Positions 10,395 to 19,851 of a DNA stretch of 64,000 nt are shown one piece after another. The position numbers and the translations under genes were made by a program. Numbering within the stretch: position 1 is the stretch's first letter; each line of letters begins with the position of its first letter. Below the pieces are notes generated by a model. That model was not told the DNA's origin, ran no database searches, and saw only the letters and a list, made by a program, of their open reading frames with translations. The DNA is from Nitrosophilus alvini (GTDB taxonomy: Bacteria > Campylobacterota > Campylobacteria > Campylobacterales > Nitratiruptoraceae), in NCBI RefSeq assembly GCF_015100395.1, contig NZ_AP022847.1, positions 496,001 to 560,000 of the forward strand, written 5' to 3'.

Positions 10395-12260
10395 ATGGCA
10401 AAAGGTTTCAAGAGAAAGTACTTCTCTCTTGCGGCTATAGCAGCGACAGTATCTGCTGTGCAGATCAGTGCAGTTGCGAGCAGTGTGGTCGAGATAGAGA
10501 AGGTTGTTGTTTCGGCTTCAAAAACTTTACAGGCCGAAGAGGATGTTACAGATGAGGTTACGGTGATAACCGCAGAGGAGATAGAGCGTAAAGGTTACAG
10601 GACACTTAAAGATGCAGTTACTGCATCTGCAGGAATAGAGTTTGCATCCAGTGGCGGCTACGGACAGCCTACTTCAATATATCTTCAGGGACTTCCATCA
10701 GACAGAACACTTGTACTTATCGACGGTATTCGGGTAAATGACATAACAGGACTCAGCGGTGCCCAGTTTGAATTGATCTCTTTGGATAATGTAGAGAGGA
10801 TCGAGATAATAAAAGGGCCGCAGAGCGGTATCTGGGGAGCGGATGCCACAGCAGGTGTCATAAATATCATTACAAAAGGTGCAAAAGAGGGCGTAAGAGC
10901 CGATATCAAAGTTGAAGGCGGCTCATACGGCACAAAAAACATATCTTTACTTTTTGCAAAAAAAAGAGGTGCTTTTGATATATCTTTGGGATTCGACAGA
11001 GTTGATATAGACGGTTTTTCGGCTGCAGAACCTGGTCATAGCAGTCAAGATTATGGGAAAAGAGGAGATGAGCTTGGCTGGGAAGATGACGGATATGAAA
11101 ACAGTACAATGAATCTGAAACTTGGATATGACATCAGTGATAGTGATAGGATAGAAGCTTCTGTTACTACTATAGATGCAACTGTACATTTTGATTCATA
11201 CGATTATATAAGCGGGACCAGTGTTGATGCACCGGATGGACCGTATACGCTGAACAATATAAATGACAGATTTTACAAAGCACTTTATACTAAAAAAACA
11301 GATAGGCACAAAGTAGACCTGGTTTTTAAATATTCAAAATTTGACAGGAGTCTGTATGGCGGATATACAGGAAGCGTAAAGGAGTATGAGATAAAGGACC
11401 GCTTTGATTACGAGGAAAACGGATTTTTACAAGCTAGTATCGGTTATCAGAGATTTTATCAGGGGCTTTCTGGAGGAAGCGATTTAAACAAAGATTATCA
11501 TAACAGTTACGTTTTTTTAACAAACTACAACAGATTTTTTGGTGGAAAAACGATACTTACACAGACACTAAGAAGTGACAACTATGATGCTTTTGAAGAT
11601 AAAGTTACAGGAAAAGTAGGCATAAAACACTATATTCTCGACAACTTTTACCTTGCTGCAAATTATGGCACAGGATATAATGTTCCTACACCGTACAAGC
11701 TATATGATGTCTGGGCTGGAAATGAAGAGTTAAAACCGGAAAAGACAAAAGGATTCAATATCTCAGCAGGATACGATAACTTAAAAGTCACATATTTTGA
11801 GACAAAGATAAAAGATTTTATAGATTACGATTATGCAACATGGAGATATTCAAATCTTGAAGGTACAAGCAGATTTAAAGGTTTTGAAGTCTCTTTTATG
11901 AAAGATATTATGGAAAATCTTATCGCAGGTGTGACTTATACACGCCTCAATGCTACCGACAGCAACAATGAGGATATTCCCAGGCGTGCAAAAAACAAAT
12001 ATGGCTACGATATCACATGGTATCCCACCCATGAACACACCGTTGCACTCTATGGATACTATGTAGGAGAAAGATTTGACAAAAACGGAGCTCAAACAGG
12101 CAAGTACAACGTAACAAATGTAAAACTGAGTCACAATTTTGCGCCGAACTTTACCGGTTTTGTTAAAATTGACAATCTTTTTGACAGATTTTATCAGGAA
12201 GTTGACGGTTACGGAACTCCGGGCAGAAGTTTTTATATCGGCATAAGCGCCAGTTATTAA
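10395..12260 (+). CDS. btuB: TonB-dependent outer-membrane receptor, BtuB-like
   Basis: A 621-residue receptor. The signal peptide covers residues 1-29 (hydrophobic LAAIAATVSAVQISAVAS). A TonB-box-like VEKVVVSASKT follows, then a plug domain to about residue 165 (VLIDGIRVNDITG, VERIEIIKGPQSGIWG, GVINIITKG) and a beta-barrel ending in an aromatic residue (FYIGISASY). Length and plug match the BtuB/Cir group. B12 as substrate is inferred from the adjacent metH-cobO pair; an iron-siderophore role is the alternative. AAGGAG precedes the ATG. A -10-like TACTAT sits about 30 bases upstream. Confidence 0.8.
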   Translation: MAKGFKRKYFSLAAIAATVSAVQISAVASSVVEIEKVVVSASKTLQAEEDVTDEVTVITAEEIERKGYRTLKDAVTASAGIEFASSGGYGQPTSIYLQGLPSDRTLVLIDGIRVNDITGLSGAQFELISLDNVERIEIIKGPQSGIWGADATAGVINIITKGAKEGVRADIKVEGGSYGTKNISLLFAKKRGAFDISLGFDRVDIDGFSAAEPGHSSQDYGKRGDELGWEDDGYENSTMNLKLGYDISDSDRIEASVTTIDATVHFDSYDYISGTSVDAPDGPYTLNNINDRFYKALYTKKTDRHKVDLVFKYSKFDRSLYGGYTGSVKEYEIKDRFDYEENGFLQASIGYQRFYQGLSGGSDLNKDYHNSYVFLTNYNRFFGGKTILTQTLRSDNYDAFEDKVTGKVGIKHYILDNFYLAANYGTGYNVPTPYKLYDVWAGNEELKPEKTKGFNISAGYDNLKVTYFETKIKDFIDYDYATWRYSNLEGTSRFKGFEVSFMKDIMENLIAGVTYTRLNATDSNNEDIPRRAKNKYGYDITWYPTHEHTVALYGYYVGERFDKNGAQTGKYNVTNVKLSHNFAPNFTGFVKIDNLFDRFYQEVDGYGTPGRSFYIGISASY

Positions 12261-12279
12261 AAAAGCGGGCTTTGCCCGC
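12259..12279 (-). terminator. Intrinsic-terminator-like hairpin whose T-tract is on the minus strand
   Basis: GCGGGC at 12265-12270, loop TTT, GCCCGC at 12274-12279, with an A-run at 12259-12264 on the left. Read leftward this is a textbook intrinsic terminator, but no leftward gene ends here. For the btuB transcript the hairpin lies right after the stop but has no following U-run. It may act as an mRNA 3' stabiliser or block antisense transcription into btuB. Confidence 0.55.
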
Positions 12280-12293
12280 CTGAATGGAAGCAG

Positions 12294-12869
12294 ATGAAAC
12301 TAATCCCGAAAAACTACTTACGCTACAAATTTTTCAATTCTCTTTTTACAGGTCTCTCAATCGGATCCATATTTGTCATATACGAGCCTCTTGAACCCTC
12401 CATCTACTCTGTCGGCGGTATTATTCTGGCTATTGGAATGCTGATTATCGCGAAATTTTACGAGGTGCTTCTGAACATAAGAAAATATTTTATAATAGGG
12501 CTTTTTGTGGAAGTTGTGATCCTGATGCTGGTGACTATCTTTCTTGTAAAACCTTACGACTACCAGACAGCTCTTTTTGTATATAGCGGATATCAGCTCA
12601 CTTTTATGTTCGGTGCCTATCTCGTCAGGGCGGAGACACTGATAGTGCGCAAAAAAAGGCTGCTTACTCTTGTGGATGTAAGCAAGCAGAAGGGTTATCT
12701 TGCAGGAATGGCTCTTTCGTATATTTTTTACAAAATTTTGGAACAGTGGGGTCTGACGGCGAAAAAAGAGCAGGTTTATGATCTGCACTTCATACTTTTT
12801 GCGGTGGAATTTCTGATAATATGGCTGTTTGTCAGCTCTTTTAGCAAAAAAAGAGAAGCATTAGGATAG
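12294..12869 (+). CDS. Unknown integral membrane protein
   Basis: A 191-residue protein with about five hydrophobic segments: FNSLFTGLSIGSIFVIY, YSVGGIILAIGMLIIAKF, YFIIGLFVEVVILMLVTIFL, a segment near residues 95-115, and a C-terminal helix FILFAVEFLIIWLFVSSF. Charged cytoplasmic loops (RAETLIVRKKRL) fit the positive-inside rule. I do not recognise the family. It is 33 bases after btuB and 36 bases before galU, all rightward, so it may share a transcript. Confidence 0.7.
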   Translation: MKLIPKNYLRYKFFNSLFTGLSIGSIFVIYEPLEPSIYSVGGIILAIGMLIIAKFYEVLLNIRKYFIIGLFVEVVILMLVTIFLVKPYDYQTALFVYSGYQLTFMFGAYLVRAETLIVRKKRLLTLVDVSKQKGYLAGMALSYIFYKILEQWGLTAKKEQVYDLHFILFAVEFLIIWLFVSSFSKKREALG

Positions 12870-12904
12870 AATTTCTTTAAAGTTGTTGACTTCAAAGGAG
12901 TTGC

Positions 12905-13726
12905 ATGATTAAAAAATGTCTGATACCTGCTGCGGGATACGGAACAAGATTTCTACCTGCTACTAAAGCTATACCAAAAGAGATGCTGCCCATAATCGAT
13001 AAGCCGCTTATACAGTATGGTGTGGAAGAGGCTCTTGAAGCCGGAATAAATATAATAGCTATCGTTACAGGCAGAGGCAAAAGAGCCATCGAGGATCACT
13101 TCGATAAAAGCTATGAGCTTGAACATCAGATAAAAGGAACTTCCAAAGAGCACTATCTTACAGAAATAAGAGAAGTGATAGATAGATGTACATTTACTTA
13201 TACCAGACAGATAGAGATGAAAGGTCTGGGACATGCCATTCTGACGGGGGAAGTGCTTATCGGCAACGAGCCTTTTGCGGTTTTGCTGGCGGATGACTTA
13301 TGTATTGGTGAAGAAGAGGGAATTTTGAAACAGATGACGGAGCTTTACAAAAAATACAGATGTCCCATAGTAGCTATCGAAGAGGTTGACAAAAGCCTTA
13401 CCCACAAGTATGGCATTGTGGAAGCCAAAGAGCTTGAAGAGAATGTATTTGTGGTCTCAAATATGGTTGAAAAACCAAAACCGGAAGATGCTCCAAGCAA
13501 TCTGGCAATTATAGGCAGGTATATTCTCACTCCGGATATTTTTGAGATAATAAGGAACACTGAACCGGGACTCGGCGGCGAAATCCAGCTGACTGACGCA
13601 CTTTTGAAACAGGCAAAAAACGGAATGGTTATAGCATACAGATTCAAAGGGAAACGTTTTGACTGCGGAACACCTGACGGTTACGTTGAGGCTACGAATT
13701 ACTTTTATAGTAAATTAAAAAACTGA
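12905..13726 (+). CDS. galU: UTP-glucose-1-phosphate uridylyltransferase
   Basis: A 273-residue nucleotidyltransferase making UDP-glucose for envelope polysaccharide. The N-terminus has the signature IPAAGYGTRFLPATKAIPKE with the catalytic GxGTRxLPxTK, followed by DKPLIQYGVEEA, the substrate loop (FAVLLADDLCIG) and GGEIQLTDAL. Length is typical of GalU. The start ATG has AAGGAG six bases upstream (12894-12899). Confidence 0.95.
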   Translation: MIKKCLIPAAGYGTRFLPATKAIPKEMLPIIDKPLIQYGVEEALEAGINIIAIVTGRGKRAIEDHFDKSYELEHQIKGTSKEHYLTEIREVIDRCTFTYTRQIEMKGLGHAILTGEVLIGNEPFAVLLADDLCIGEEEGILKQMTELYKKYRCPIVAIEEVDKSLTHKYGIVEAKELEENVFVVSNMVEKPKPEDAPSNLAIIGRYILTPDIFEIIRNTEPGLGGEIQLTDALLKQAKNGMVIAYRFKGKRFDCGTPDGYVEATNYFYSKLKN

Positions 13727-13777
13727 TGATAAAATATATAAATAAAGAATATAACAAAACTTAAAAAAGGAAATAAA

Positions 13778-14260
13778 ATGAGAGTAGGTGATTTGGTTAT
13801 TACTTCAAACCTAGGCGAAATGAAAATTTACAAAGCTGAGCCAAGGGATCTTGAAGCTGAAGCCGGTCTGAAACCGCAAAACGTCAAGCTTGATCTTATT
13901 AATACGATTGATTATGTGGAAGCACACTGGAATCTTAAGGATATAGTAACCGATGAGGCAGGAAGATTTAAAGCTGATACCGGAAAAATGGGAGGAAGTA
14001 TCGGCCAAAGGCACGAATTGGAAAACAAGATGGAAGAAGATGTCATTAAAGCTATAGCAGATGATATATCGAAAATTATTTCAGAATCAAATCCTCCGAA
14101 ATGGTTTTTGGCTTTGCCTGAAAACATCTTTTCAAGAGTTTATGAAAAAATAGCAGCCGAAGCTAAAAACAGTCTTTTTAAATATATCGAAAAAGATTTG
14201 ACAAAAGAGGATAAGAACAAAATTCCAGATATCTTCCAAAAAGAGGGAAAACGTCCCTGA
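13778..14260 (+). CDS. Host_attach-like protein of unknown role
   Basis: A 160-residue soluble protein. The central stretch DEAGRFKADTG, GGSIGQRHELENKMEED, the helix VIKAIADDISKII, and WFLALPENIFSRVYEKI follow the layout of the Host_attach family (PF10116, plant-bacterium AtsE-type 'required for attachment to host cells'), which is distantly related to the eRF1/baeRF fold. The assignment is by pattern only. The family is common in free-living bacteria, so the name should not be read as evidence for a host. AAAGGAAA precedes the ATG. Confidence 0.55.
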   Translation: MRVGDLVITSNLGEMKIYKAEPRDLEAEAGLKPQNVKLDLINTIDYVEAHWNLKDIVTDEAGRFKADTGKMGGSIGQRHELENKMEEDVIKAIADDISKIISESNPPKWFLALPENIFSRVYEKIAAEAKNSLFKYIEKDLTKEDKNKIPDIFQKEGKRP

Positions 14261-14304
14261 CATACAAATACCGGCGTAAGCCGGTTACGGTCAAAAGGGA
14301 ATAG

Positions 14305-15573
14305 GTGAGAGTCTTAGAGATATTTTATGAAATTTGCAAAATTCCACATTGTTCTCATAAATCTTCTGAACTAAAAGAGTATATATCCCGATTTTCAAAA
14401 AAACATGGATTTGAGACGATATGCGACAAGTCAGGCAATATTCTCTGCCGTAAAGATTCTGCCGTTCTTTGTTTACAGTCTCATTATGATATGGTTTGTG
14501 TAGGAGAGGCACCGGATATAGAGATAGTAAAAAAAGACGGCTATATAACGGCAAAAAACTCGTCTTTGGGAGCTGATAACGGTATCGGCGTCGCTATAAT
14601 GCTTTGGCTTATGGAAAAAGGCATAAAGGCAGAATATCTCTTTACCGCCGATGAAGAGGTAGGGATGATTGGAGCCCAAAATCTGCAGTTTGAACTGAAA
14701 TCAAAATATATGCTTAATCTGGACAGCGAAGATGAAAAAGATATCTTTATAGGATGTGCGGGAGGTCTAGATATAAAAGCACTTTGCGATATAAAGCTTG
14801 CGAAACCAAAATTTCAAAATTTTTACGAAATAGAAATTTGCAACTTGCCGGGAGGACACTCGGGAGTCGATATAGATAAAAATATTCCCAATGCCATAAA
14901 AGAACTTTCATTGTTTCTTTATGAAAATGATTTTGAACTTGTCTCATTTGAAGGAGGAGAAAGGATCAACTCCATTCCGTCACGTGCCAAAGCTGTTATA
15001 AATGCAAAAACACCTCCTGCTAGCCGTGATGATATAACTGTCAGGAAATGTGGCGACTTCGATTTTATAATAGAAGACGGAGAAAGACTTATTCATGCTC
15101 TTGCAGCTTTTCCAAGCGGAGTGAGAGCATATGACAAAGAGTTTATGATACCGCTTGATAGTGTAAATCTTTCCATTGTAAAAACTGATTCGAAAAAAGG
15201 AGTTGTTGAAGTTTCTGCAAGGTCGATGCAAAAAAAGGGGCTTGAACGTCTAAAAATCCAGACAAAGGCTTTTTTTGAGATGGCCGGGTTCAAAGTAGAA
15301 AGTTACGGATATTATCCGCCATGGGAGCCTAAAATATCTAAGTTCGCAAAAAAAGTTAAAAAAATTTATGAAAAAGAGGGTATCAAAGCCGGATTCAAAG
15401 CAATCCATGCAGGACTTGAATGTGCTGTGATAAGCCAGAAATACCCTGATTTGGAGATTGTATCTATCGGCCCCGATATCCTATACCCCCATTCTACAAG
15501 AGAAAAAGTCTCAATAGACTCGATAATGAAAATTGCCGAAATTACGGAAAAACTGGCAAATGATTTTAGTTAA
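14305..15573 (+). CDS. pepD: Aminoacyl-histidine dipeptidase-like M20 metallopeptidase
   Basis: A 422-residue cytosolic M20 peptidase, PepD type. Metal and catalytic motifs are SHYDMVCVG (His/Asp), LGADNGIGVA (bridging Asp), DEEVGMIGA (catalytic Glu pair), LDSEDEKDIFIGCAGG and the late AIHAGLECAVI (metal-binding His/Glu). It is shorter than E. coli PepD (485). It probably cleaves Xaa-His and related dipeptides. The start is GTG at 14305 with AAGGGA just upstream; no ATG fits. A small GC hairpin (ACCGGC-GTAA-GCCGGT) lies just before the gene. Confidence 0.88.
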   Translation: MRVLEIFYEICKIPHCSHKSSELKEYISRFSKKHGFETICDKSGNILCRKDSAVLCLQSHYDMVCVGEAPDIEIVKKDGYITAKNSSLGADNGIGVAIMLWLMEKGIKAEYLFTADEEVGMIGAQNLQFELKSKYMLNLDSEDEKDIFIGCAGGLDIKALCDIKLAKPKFQNFYEIEICNLPGGHSGVDIDKNIPNAIKELSLFLYENDFELVSFEGGERINSIPSRAKAVINAKTPPASRDDITVRKCGDFDFIIEDGERLIHALAAFPSGVRAYDKEFMIPLDSVNLSIVKTDSKKGVVEVSARSMQKKGLERLKIQTKAFFEMAGFKVESYGYYPPWEPKISKFAKKVKKIYEKEGIKAGFKAIHAGLECAVISQKYPDLEIVSIGPDILYPHSTREKVSIDSIMKIAEITEKLANDFS

Positions 15574-15680
15574 AAAAGTTACTTATTAGAGTAACAGTTA
15601 AAAAGAGATCTTCCCTTCTTTTCTAAAAAAAATGAAAAAAATCAAATATTCAGATAAAATAATGTATACTTATATGTAAA

Positions 15681-15694
15681 TGAATACATATTCA
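15681..15694. promoter_or_regulatory. Inverted repeat in the HD-GYP upstream region
   Basis: TGAATACATATTCA (arms TGAATA/TATTCA) lies 145 bases before the HD-GYP gene, within an AT-rich 265-bp gap that otherwise shows only a GTTACT...AGTAAC stem at 15579-15596. It resembles the metH palindrome at 6280-6293 and may be a common operator; this is speculative. Confidence 0.25.
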
Positions 15695-15838
15695 TAGTAT
15701 TGTTTCATGTAAACTTATCGCTCCTTACTCTAATAATGCAAAATTTTTATGCAGGAGTAGAAATTTAATTTAAAAATTCAATAGAGATATTCATGGCAAA
15801 GATTTAATTTTTTAAAAAGGTTAAGAGGAAAAAAGAGT

Positions 15839-18301
15839 ATGAAGAGGTTTTTTTTACTGCTCATCATATATGTTTCGGTACTCTTTCCGCAAGAGTATAA
15901 ATCTTTGAAAGTATGTATATATGAAGACTGGCCTCTTTATTATTATGATGAAAAAGAGGGGCCCAAAGGCCTTTTTGTTGATCTGCTCGAAAAGATAGCG
16001 GAAAAAGAAAAGTTCTCTTTAGAATATTTTCCTTCTACGCTTGACGGATGTCTGAAAGGACTTCGTAAGAAAAAATTTGATCTGTTATGTGCGGTAACAC
16101 AAACTCATGACCGCTTACAGTATGCTTCCTTTGCAAAAGAGAAGATCATTGAAAACTGGGCTGTTGTATATGCAAAAGAGAAAACCGGTATTCATAATAT
16201 ACCTGATCTTGATAATAGAGTTGTTGCCCTTTTGAAAGGGGACGCTTATAATGACAAGTTTTTTTCTCTCATCCGTGAATTCGATATTGATCCAAAGATT
16301 GTCTATGCACACAGCTATGACGAAATATTTACTCTTATAGATGAAAACAGAGTGGATGCCGGTGTAGCTACAAGACTTCTGTTTTATAAAATTCATGATA
16401 AATACCCTTCTATTGTAGCGACTCCGATTATTTTCAGTCCTATAAAACTTACGTTTGCCGCCCCGAAAGATAAAAAAGAGTTGCTAAATGTGATAGATAA
16501 AAATATTCGTATATTAAAAAACAATGCAGGTTCTGAATTTAAAAGACTGCTTGAAAAACATCTATCGGTTACCGTAATGGAGAAGATTCCGAAATGGGTA
16601 TATTCGGTTTTCGGAATATTTCTTATTTTTGCGTCAGTTCTTTTTTTGTTTAACCTCTATCTGAAAAGAGAAGTGGACAAAAGGACTTCTCTGTATAAGA
16701 AAGAGAAAGAAAAGGCTGTTAAAAGTTACAAAAAAGAAGCATATTTAAGGTCTGTTATAAATACTGTTAGAAATATAAACCAGATTCTGATTGAAAATGA
16801 AAATATAGATACTATATTAAAAAAAGTTTGTGAGGAACTGGCGGGTAATATCCATTATAAGCTTGCGTGGATCGGCATACCGGATGGAAATTCGGTAAAA
16901 GTTGCATATAAATCAACAGACAATACAGGCTATTTGGAAAATAGTTTTCGGGTAGATATTAATCCTGAATCAAAATTTTCCAAAGGACCAACCGGAACGG
17001 CTTATTTGACAAAAAAGACCGTTATTGAGAATACGCAGGAAGACAACAATTTCGAGCCCTGGAAAGAGAGGGCACAAAAAAGCGGATTTACCTACTGTAT
17101 GGCAACGCCGTTGAAATATAAGGACAAACTGATCTTTGGTGTCTTAACGGTCTATACCGATAACAAAGAGGGGTTTAAAAAAGAGGAGATAGCGATGCTC
17201 GAAGAGCTCGCTGGAGATATAGGATTTGTTCTGTATCATCACAAGCTTGCTGAAGATAAAGAGAGATTATTGAATGAGAGTCTTAAAAGCTATAAAGAGA
17301 TAGCAAGATCCATGATAGAACTGATCGAAGCCAGAGATCCTTACACCGCCGGTCACTCAAAAAGAGTAGCTATGTATAGTGAAATGCTGGCAAAAGAGCT
17401 GGGATTGGACGTTAGCTCTATAAAAAAATTGACAGAAGCCGCTTATTTGCATGATATAGGCAAGATAGAGACTCCGGATACGATTTTGCTGAAACCCGGA
17501 AAGTTGAATGATATAGAGTACAGCATAATAAAAAAACATCCCGAAACGGGATATAAAGTATTGTCTTCAATATCAAAGTTTAAAGAGCTTGCCGAAATAG
17601 TTCTATATCATCACGAAAGATGTAACAGCAGTGGATACCCTTACGGTATCGGCTGTTCTGAAATTCCGTTTTTGTCAAAGATACTCGCCGTAGCTGATGC
17701 TTTTGACGGAATGACAACCGATAGAATTTATAAGCCTAGAAAAAATCTTGAAAACGCCCTAAAAGAGCTTGAAAAGGCAAAGGGCATTCTGTTTGACGAG
17801 AAAGTGGTCGAAGCTGCTTTAAAAGTTTTTAAAGATGTTTCACTCCAGCAAAAAATAGATCAATTGCCGAAAAGCAGGCTTGAAGAAGAGAGATTTGCCT
17901 ATTTTTTCAAAGACCAACTGACAAATACTTACAATATAAAATATCTTGAAATTATTTTTGCAAGAGAGGAGACAATAGACAGATTTTCTTATCTATATCT
18001 TTTTTCACTTCATAAATTTACACTTTTCAATAAAACACATGGCTGGAGATCAGGTAATGAATTTCTTATAAAAACTGCAGAAAAAATATCCTCTTTTTTT
18101 AATACGGAAAAGATTTTTAGATATAAAGGGGATAGTTTTATTGTTTTGTCGGATAAAGAGATTGAAATCGATACGGATAGTATGAAAAAATTACTGAACA
18201 TTGAAGAGGCGGGGCTTGAGCTTTCAGTAAAAGTTTACAATCTGAAAAAACTCAACATAAACTCAATGGATAAGCTTCATCGGCAGATACTATACGGATA
18301 A
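15839..18301 (+). CDS. Membrane sensor: periplasmic SBP3 + GAF + HD-GYP + degenerate GGDEF
   Basis: An 820-residue c-di-GMP signalling protein. Residues 1-18 form a signal sequence, and about 22-245 a periplasmic amino-acid-binding-type (SBP_bac_3) domain. A membrane helix spans about 253-275 (FGIFLIFASVLFLFNLYL). A GAF domain covers about 315-470. The HD-GYP phosphodiesterase covers about 480-665, with AGHSKR, HDIGK, HPETG, YHHER and SSGYPYGI all intact. The final 130 residues look like a GGDEF fold in which the signature is replaced by KGDSF, so cyclase activity is unlikely. A periplasmic small-molecule signal probably controls c-di-GMP breakdown. The gene is monocistronic and convergent with nth. 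Confidence 0.9.
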   Translation: MKRFFLLLIIYVSVLFPQEYKSLKVCIYEDWPLYYYDEKEGPKGLFVDLLEKIAEKEKFSLEYFPSTLDGCLKGLRKKKFDLLCAVTQTHDRLQYASFAKEKIIENWAVVYAKEKTGIHNIPDLDNRVVALLKGDAYNDKFFSLIREFDIDPKIVYAHSYDEIFTLIDENRVDAGVATRLLFYKIHDKYPSIVATPIIFSPIKLTFAAPKDKKELLNVIDKNIRILKNNAGSEFKRLLEKHLSVTVMEKIPKWVYSVFGIFLIFASVLFLFNLYLKREVDKRTSLYKKEKEKAVKSYKKEAYLRSVINTVRNINQILIENENIDTILKKVCEELAGNIHYKLAWIGIPDGNSVKVAYKSTDNTGYLENSFRVDINPESKFSKGPTGTAYLTKKTVIENTQEDNNFEPWKERAQKSGFTYCMATPLKYKDKLIFGVLTVYTDNKEGFKKEEIAMLEELAGDIGFVLYHHKLAEDKERLLNESLKSYKEIARSMIELIEARDPYTAGHSKRVAMYSEMLAKELGLDVSSIKKLTEAAYLHDIGKIETPDTILLKPGKLNDIEYSIIKKHPETGYKVLSSISKFKELAEIVLYHHERCNSSGYPYGIGCSEIPFLSKILAVADAFDGMTTDRIYKPRKNLENALKELEKAKGILFDEKVVEAALKVFKDVSLQQKIDQLPKSRLEEERFAYFFKDQLTNTYNIKYLEIIFAREETIDRFSYLYLFSLHKFTLFNKTHGWRSGNEFLIKTAEKISSFFNTEKIFRYKGDSFIVLSDKEIEIDTDSMKKLLNIEEAGLELSVKVYNLKKLNINSMDKLHRQILYG

Positions 18302-18332
18302 TCTGATACTTTAAATCTTAGATAGAAACTTT

Positions 18333-18977
18333 TTAGCTGGCTTTGAAATTATCCTTGCTTTTGCAAAATTCTGTTAAAAAACACTCGTCACATTTGGGAT
18401 TTTTCGCTTTGCATATGTATCTTCCAAAAAGTACCATTGCCTGATGAACGGCGCTTAGATCCGTTTTGAAAGCCTTTACCAGATCCTCTTCCGTTTTTTT
18501 TGCCGTTTTTGCATCGCTTAGTCCGAGTCTGTGTGAAACTCTGAATACATGTGTATCCACAGCCATCAGATTTTTGCCAAAATATTCTATCATAACCACA
18601 TGAGCGGTTTTTTGTCCTACACCCGGGAGTTTTACCAACTCTTTTTCATCTTCCGGAATTTTGCCGTTAAACTTTTCTTTCACCATTTTTGCCATTGCGA
18701 CAAGATTTTTTGCTTTGTTGTTGAAAAATGAACAGGTTTTGATCAGCTCTTTTACATCCTCTACGTCTGCTTCGGCCAAAGAGTCTATATCGGGATATTT
18801 TTCAAAAAGAGCCGGTGTTATCATATTTACTCTCTTGTCGGTACACTGTGCCGAGAGTATTACGGCAACGAGCAGTTGATACAGATTTTTGTAATGCAGT
18901 TCAGTCTTTGCCTGCGGATAGTGTTCTATAAGTCTTTTTTTTATCTCTTCTATCTCTTTTTTTGTCGCTTTTTTCAA
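18333..18977 (-). CDS. nth: Endonuclease III (DNA glycosylase/AP lyase)
   Basis: A 214-residue base-excision-repair enzyme for oxidised pyrimidines. It has the HhH motif LPGVGQKTAHVV with the catalytic Lys, AVDTHVFRVSHRLG with the catalytic Asp, and a C-terminal 4Fe-4S loop of spacing C-x6-C-x2-C-x5-C (CKAKNPKCDECFLTEFC). Gene order nth / peb4-like / fba matches that of Campylobacter jejuni (Cj0595-Cj0597), here with yebC inserted. Confidence 0.95.
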   Translation of the reverse strand: MKKATKKEIEEIKKRLIEHYPQAKTELHYKNLYQLLVAVILSAQCTDKRVNMITPALFEKYPDIDSLAEADVEDVKELIKTCSFFNNKAKNLVAMAKMVKEKFNGKIPEDEKELVKLPGVGQKTAHVVMIEYFGKNLMAVDTHVFRVSHRLGLSDAKTAKKTEEDLVKAFKTDLSAVHQAMVLFGRYICKAKNPKCDECFLTEFCKSKDNFKAS

Positions 18978-19091
18978 CTCTCATCCTTTTTTGTTGTTCA
19001 GATTTTAGCTATTTTACACTTTTATTTTTTCATTTTTGATTAATGGGTTTTTTAGTATAATCTTAACAATTTTTTAAGAACGGGAGTGTAT

Positions 19092-19805
19092 ATGGCAGGT
19101 CATAATAAATGGTCCAAAGTTAAACATATAAAAGCAAAAGAGGATGCGAAAAAAGGCAAACTCTTTACAAAAGCCGTAAGAGATATCATGACCGCCGTCA
19201 GAGACGGGGGACCCAATCCCGAGACGAATGCGGCCTTGAGACTTGCGATAGAGAGGGCGAAAGCCGTATCTATGCCACAGGACAACATAAAAAGAGCTAT
19301 CGACAAGGCGAGCGGAAACCTTCCTGGAGTGAAATACGAAGAGATTACTTATGAGGGCTACGGTCCGGGAGGAGTCGCGATAATGGTAGAGTGTCTGACG
19401 GATAACAAAAATAGAACCGTCGCAGCGGTAAGACATGCATTCAGCAAGGCGGGCGGAAGTCTTGGGACAAGCGGAAGCGTTGCATGGATGTTTGATAAAA
19501 AAGGTGTTATAACCGTTGAAAGAGGCGAGAAAGACGATGAAGTGATGGAGAGTGCACTTGAAAGCGGCGCATCCGATATTCTTGAATTTGATGAAGTATT
19601 GGTAATAGAGTGCGAGCCTTCGGATTTTAATGAACTGCTGAAATCTGTTGAAGAGACAGGCGTCAATATACTTGAGAGCAGTGTGGGGCTTGTAGCGAAC
19701 AATGAGATGGAAGTCGATGATGCTACGGCCGAAAAAGTTGAAAGACTTATAGATGTATTGGAAGAAAACGATGATGTCCAGAATGTTTATCATAATATGA
19801 AATAA
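19092..19805 (+). CDS. yebC: YebC/PmpR-family protein
   Basis: A 237-residue protein beginning [18 protein letters not shown], the family signature. ATG at 19092 is chosen because the upstream in-frame GTG at 19086 overlaps the GGGAG ribosome-binding site. Typical features are [38 protein letters not shown] and [11 protein letters not shown]. Family members have been described as transcription factors and, more recently, as ribosome-associated factors that help at proline stretches. A TATAAT lies about 30 bases upstream. Confidence 0.95.
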   Translation: MAGHNKWSKVKHIKAKEDAKKGKLFTKAVRDIMTAVRDGGPNPETNAALRLAIERAKAVSMPQDNIKRAIDKASGNLPGVKYEEITYEGYGPGGVAIMVECLTDNKNRTVAAVRHAFSKAGGSLGTSGSVAWMFDKKGVITVERGEKDDEVMESALESGASDILEFDEVLVIECEPSDFNELLKSVEETGVNILESSVGLVANNEMEVDDATAEKVERLIDVLEENDDVQNVYHNMK

Positions 19806-19851
19806 ATTTAGATATAATCAAAACCAAACCAAAATTTGAAAAGGACAATAG

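Noticed and set aside
15579-15596. GTTACT...AGTAAC considered as a further Pho box
   Set aside because: Half-site spacing is 13 rather than 11 and there is no phosphate gene; more likely a stem after the pepD stop.
19074-19793. 239-residue minus-strand frame opposite yebC
   Set aside because: yebC is certain on the other strand; the antisense translation has no domain and no ribosome-binding site.
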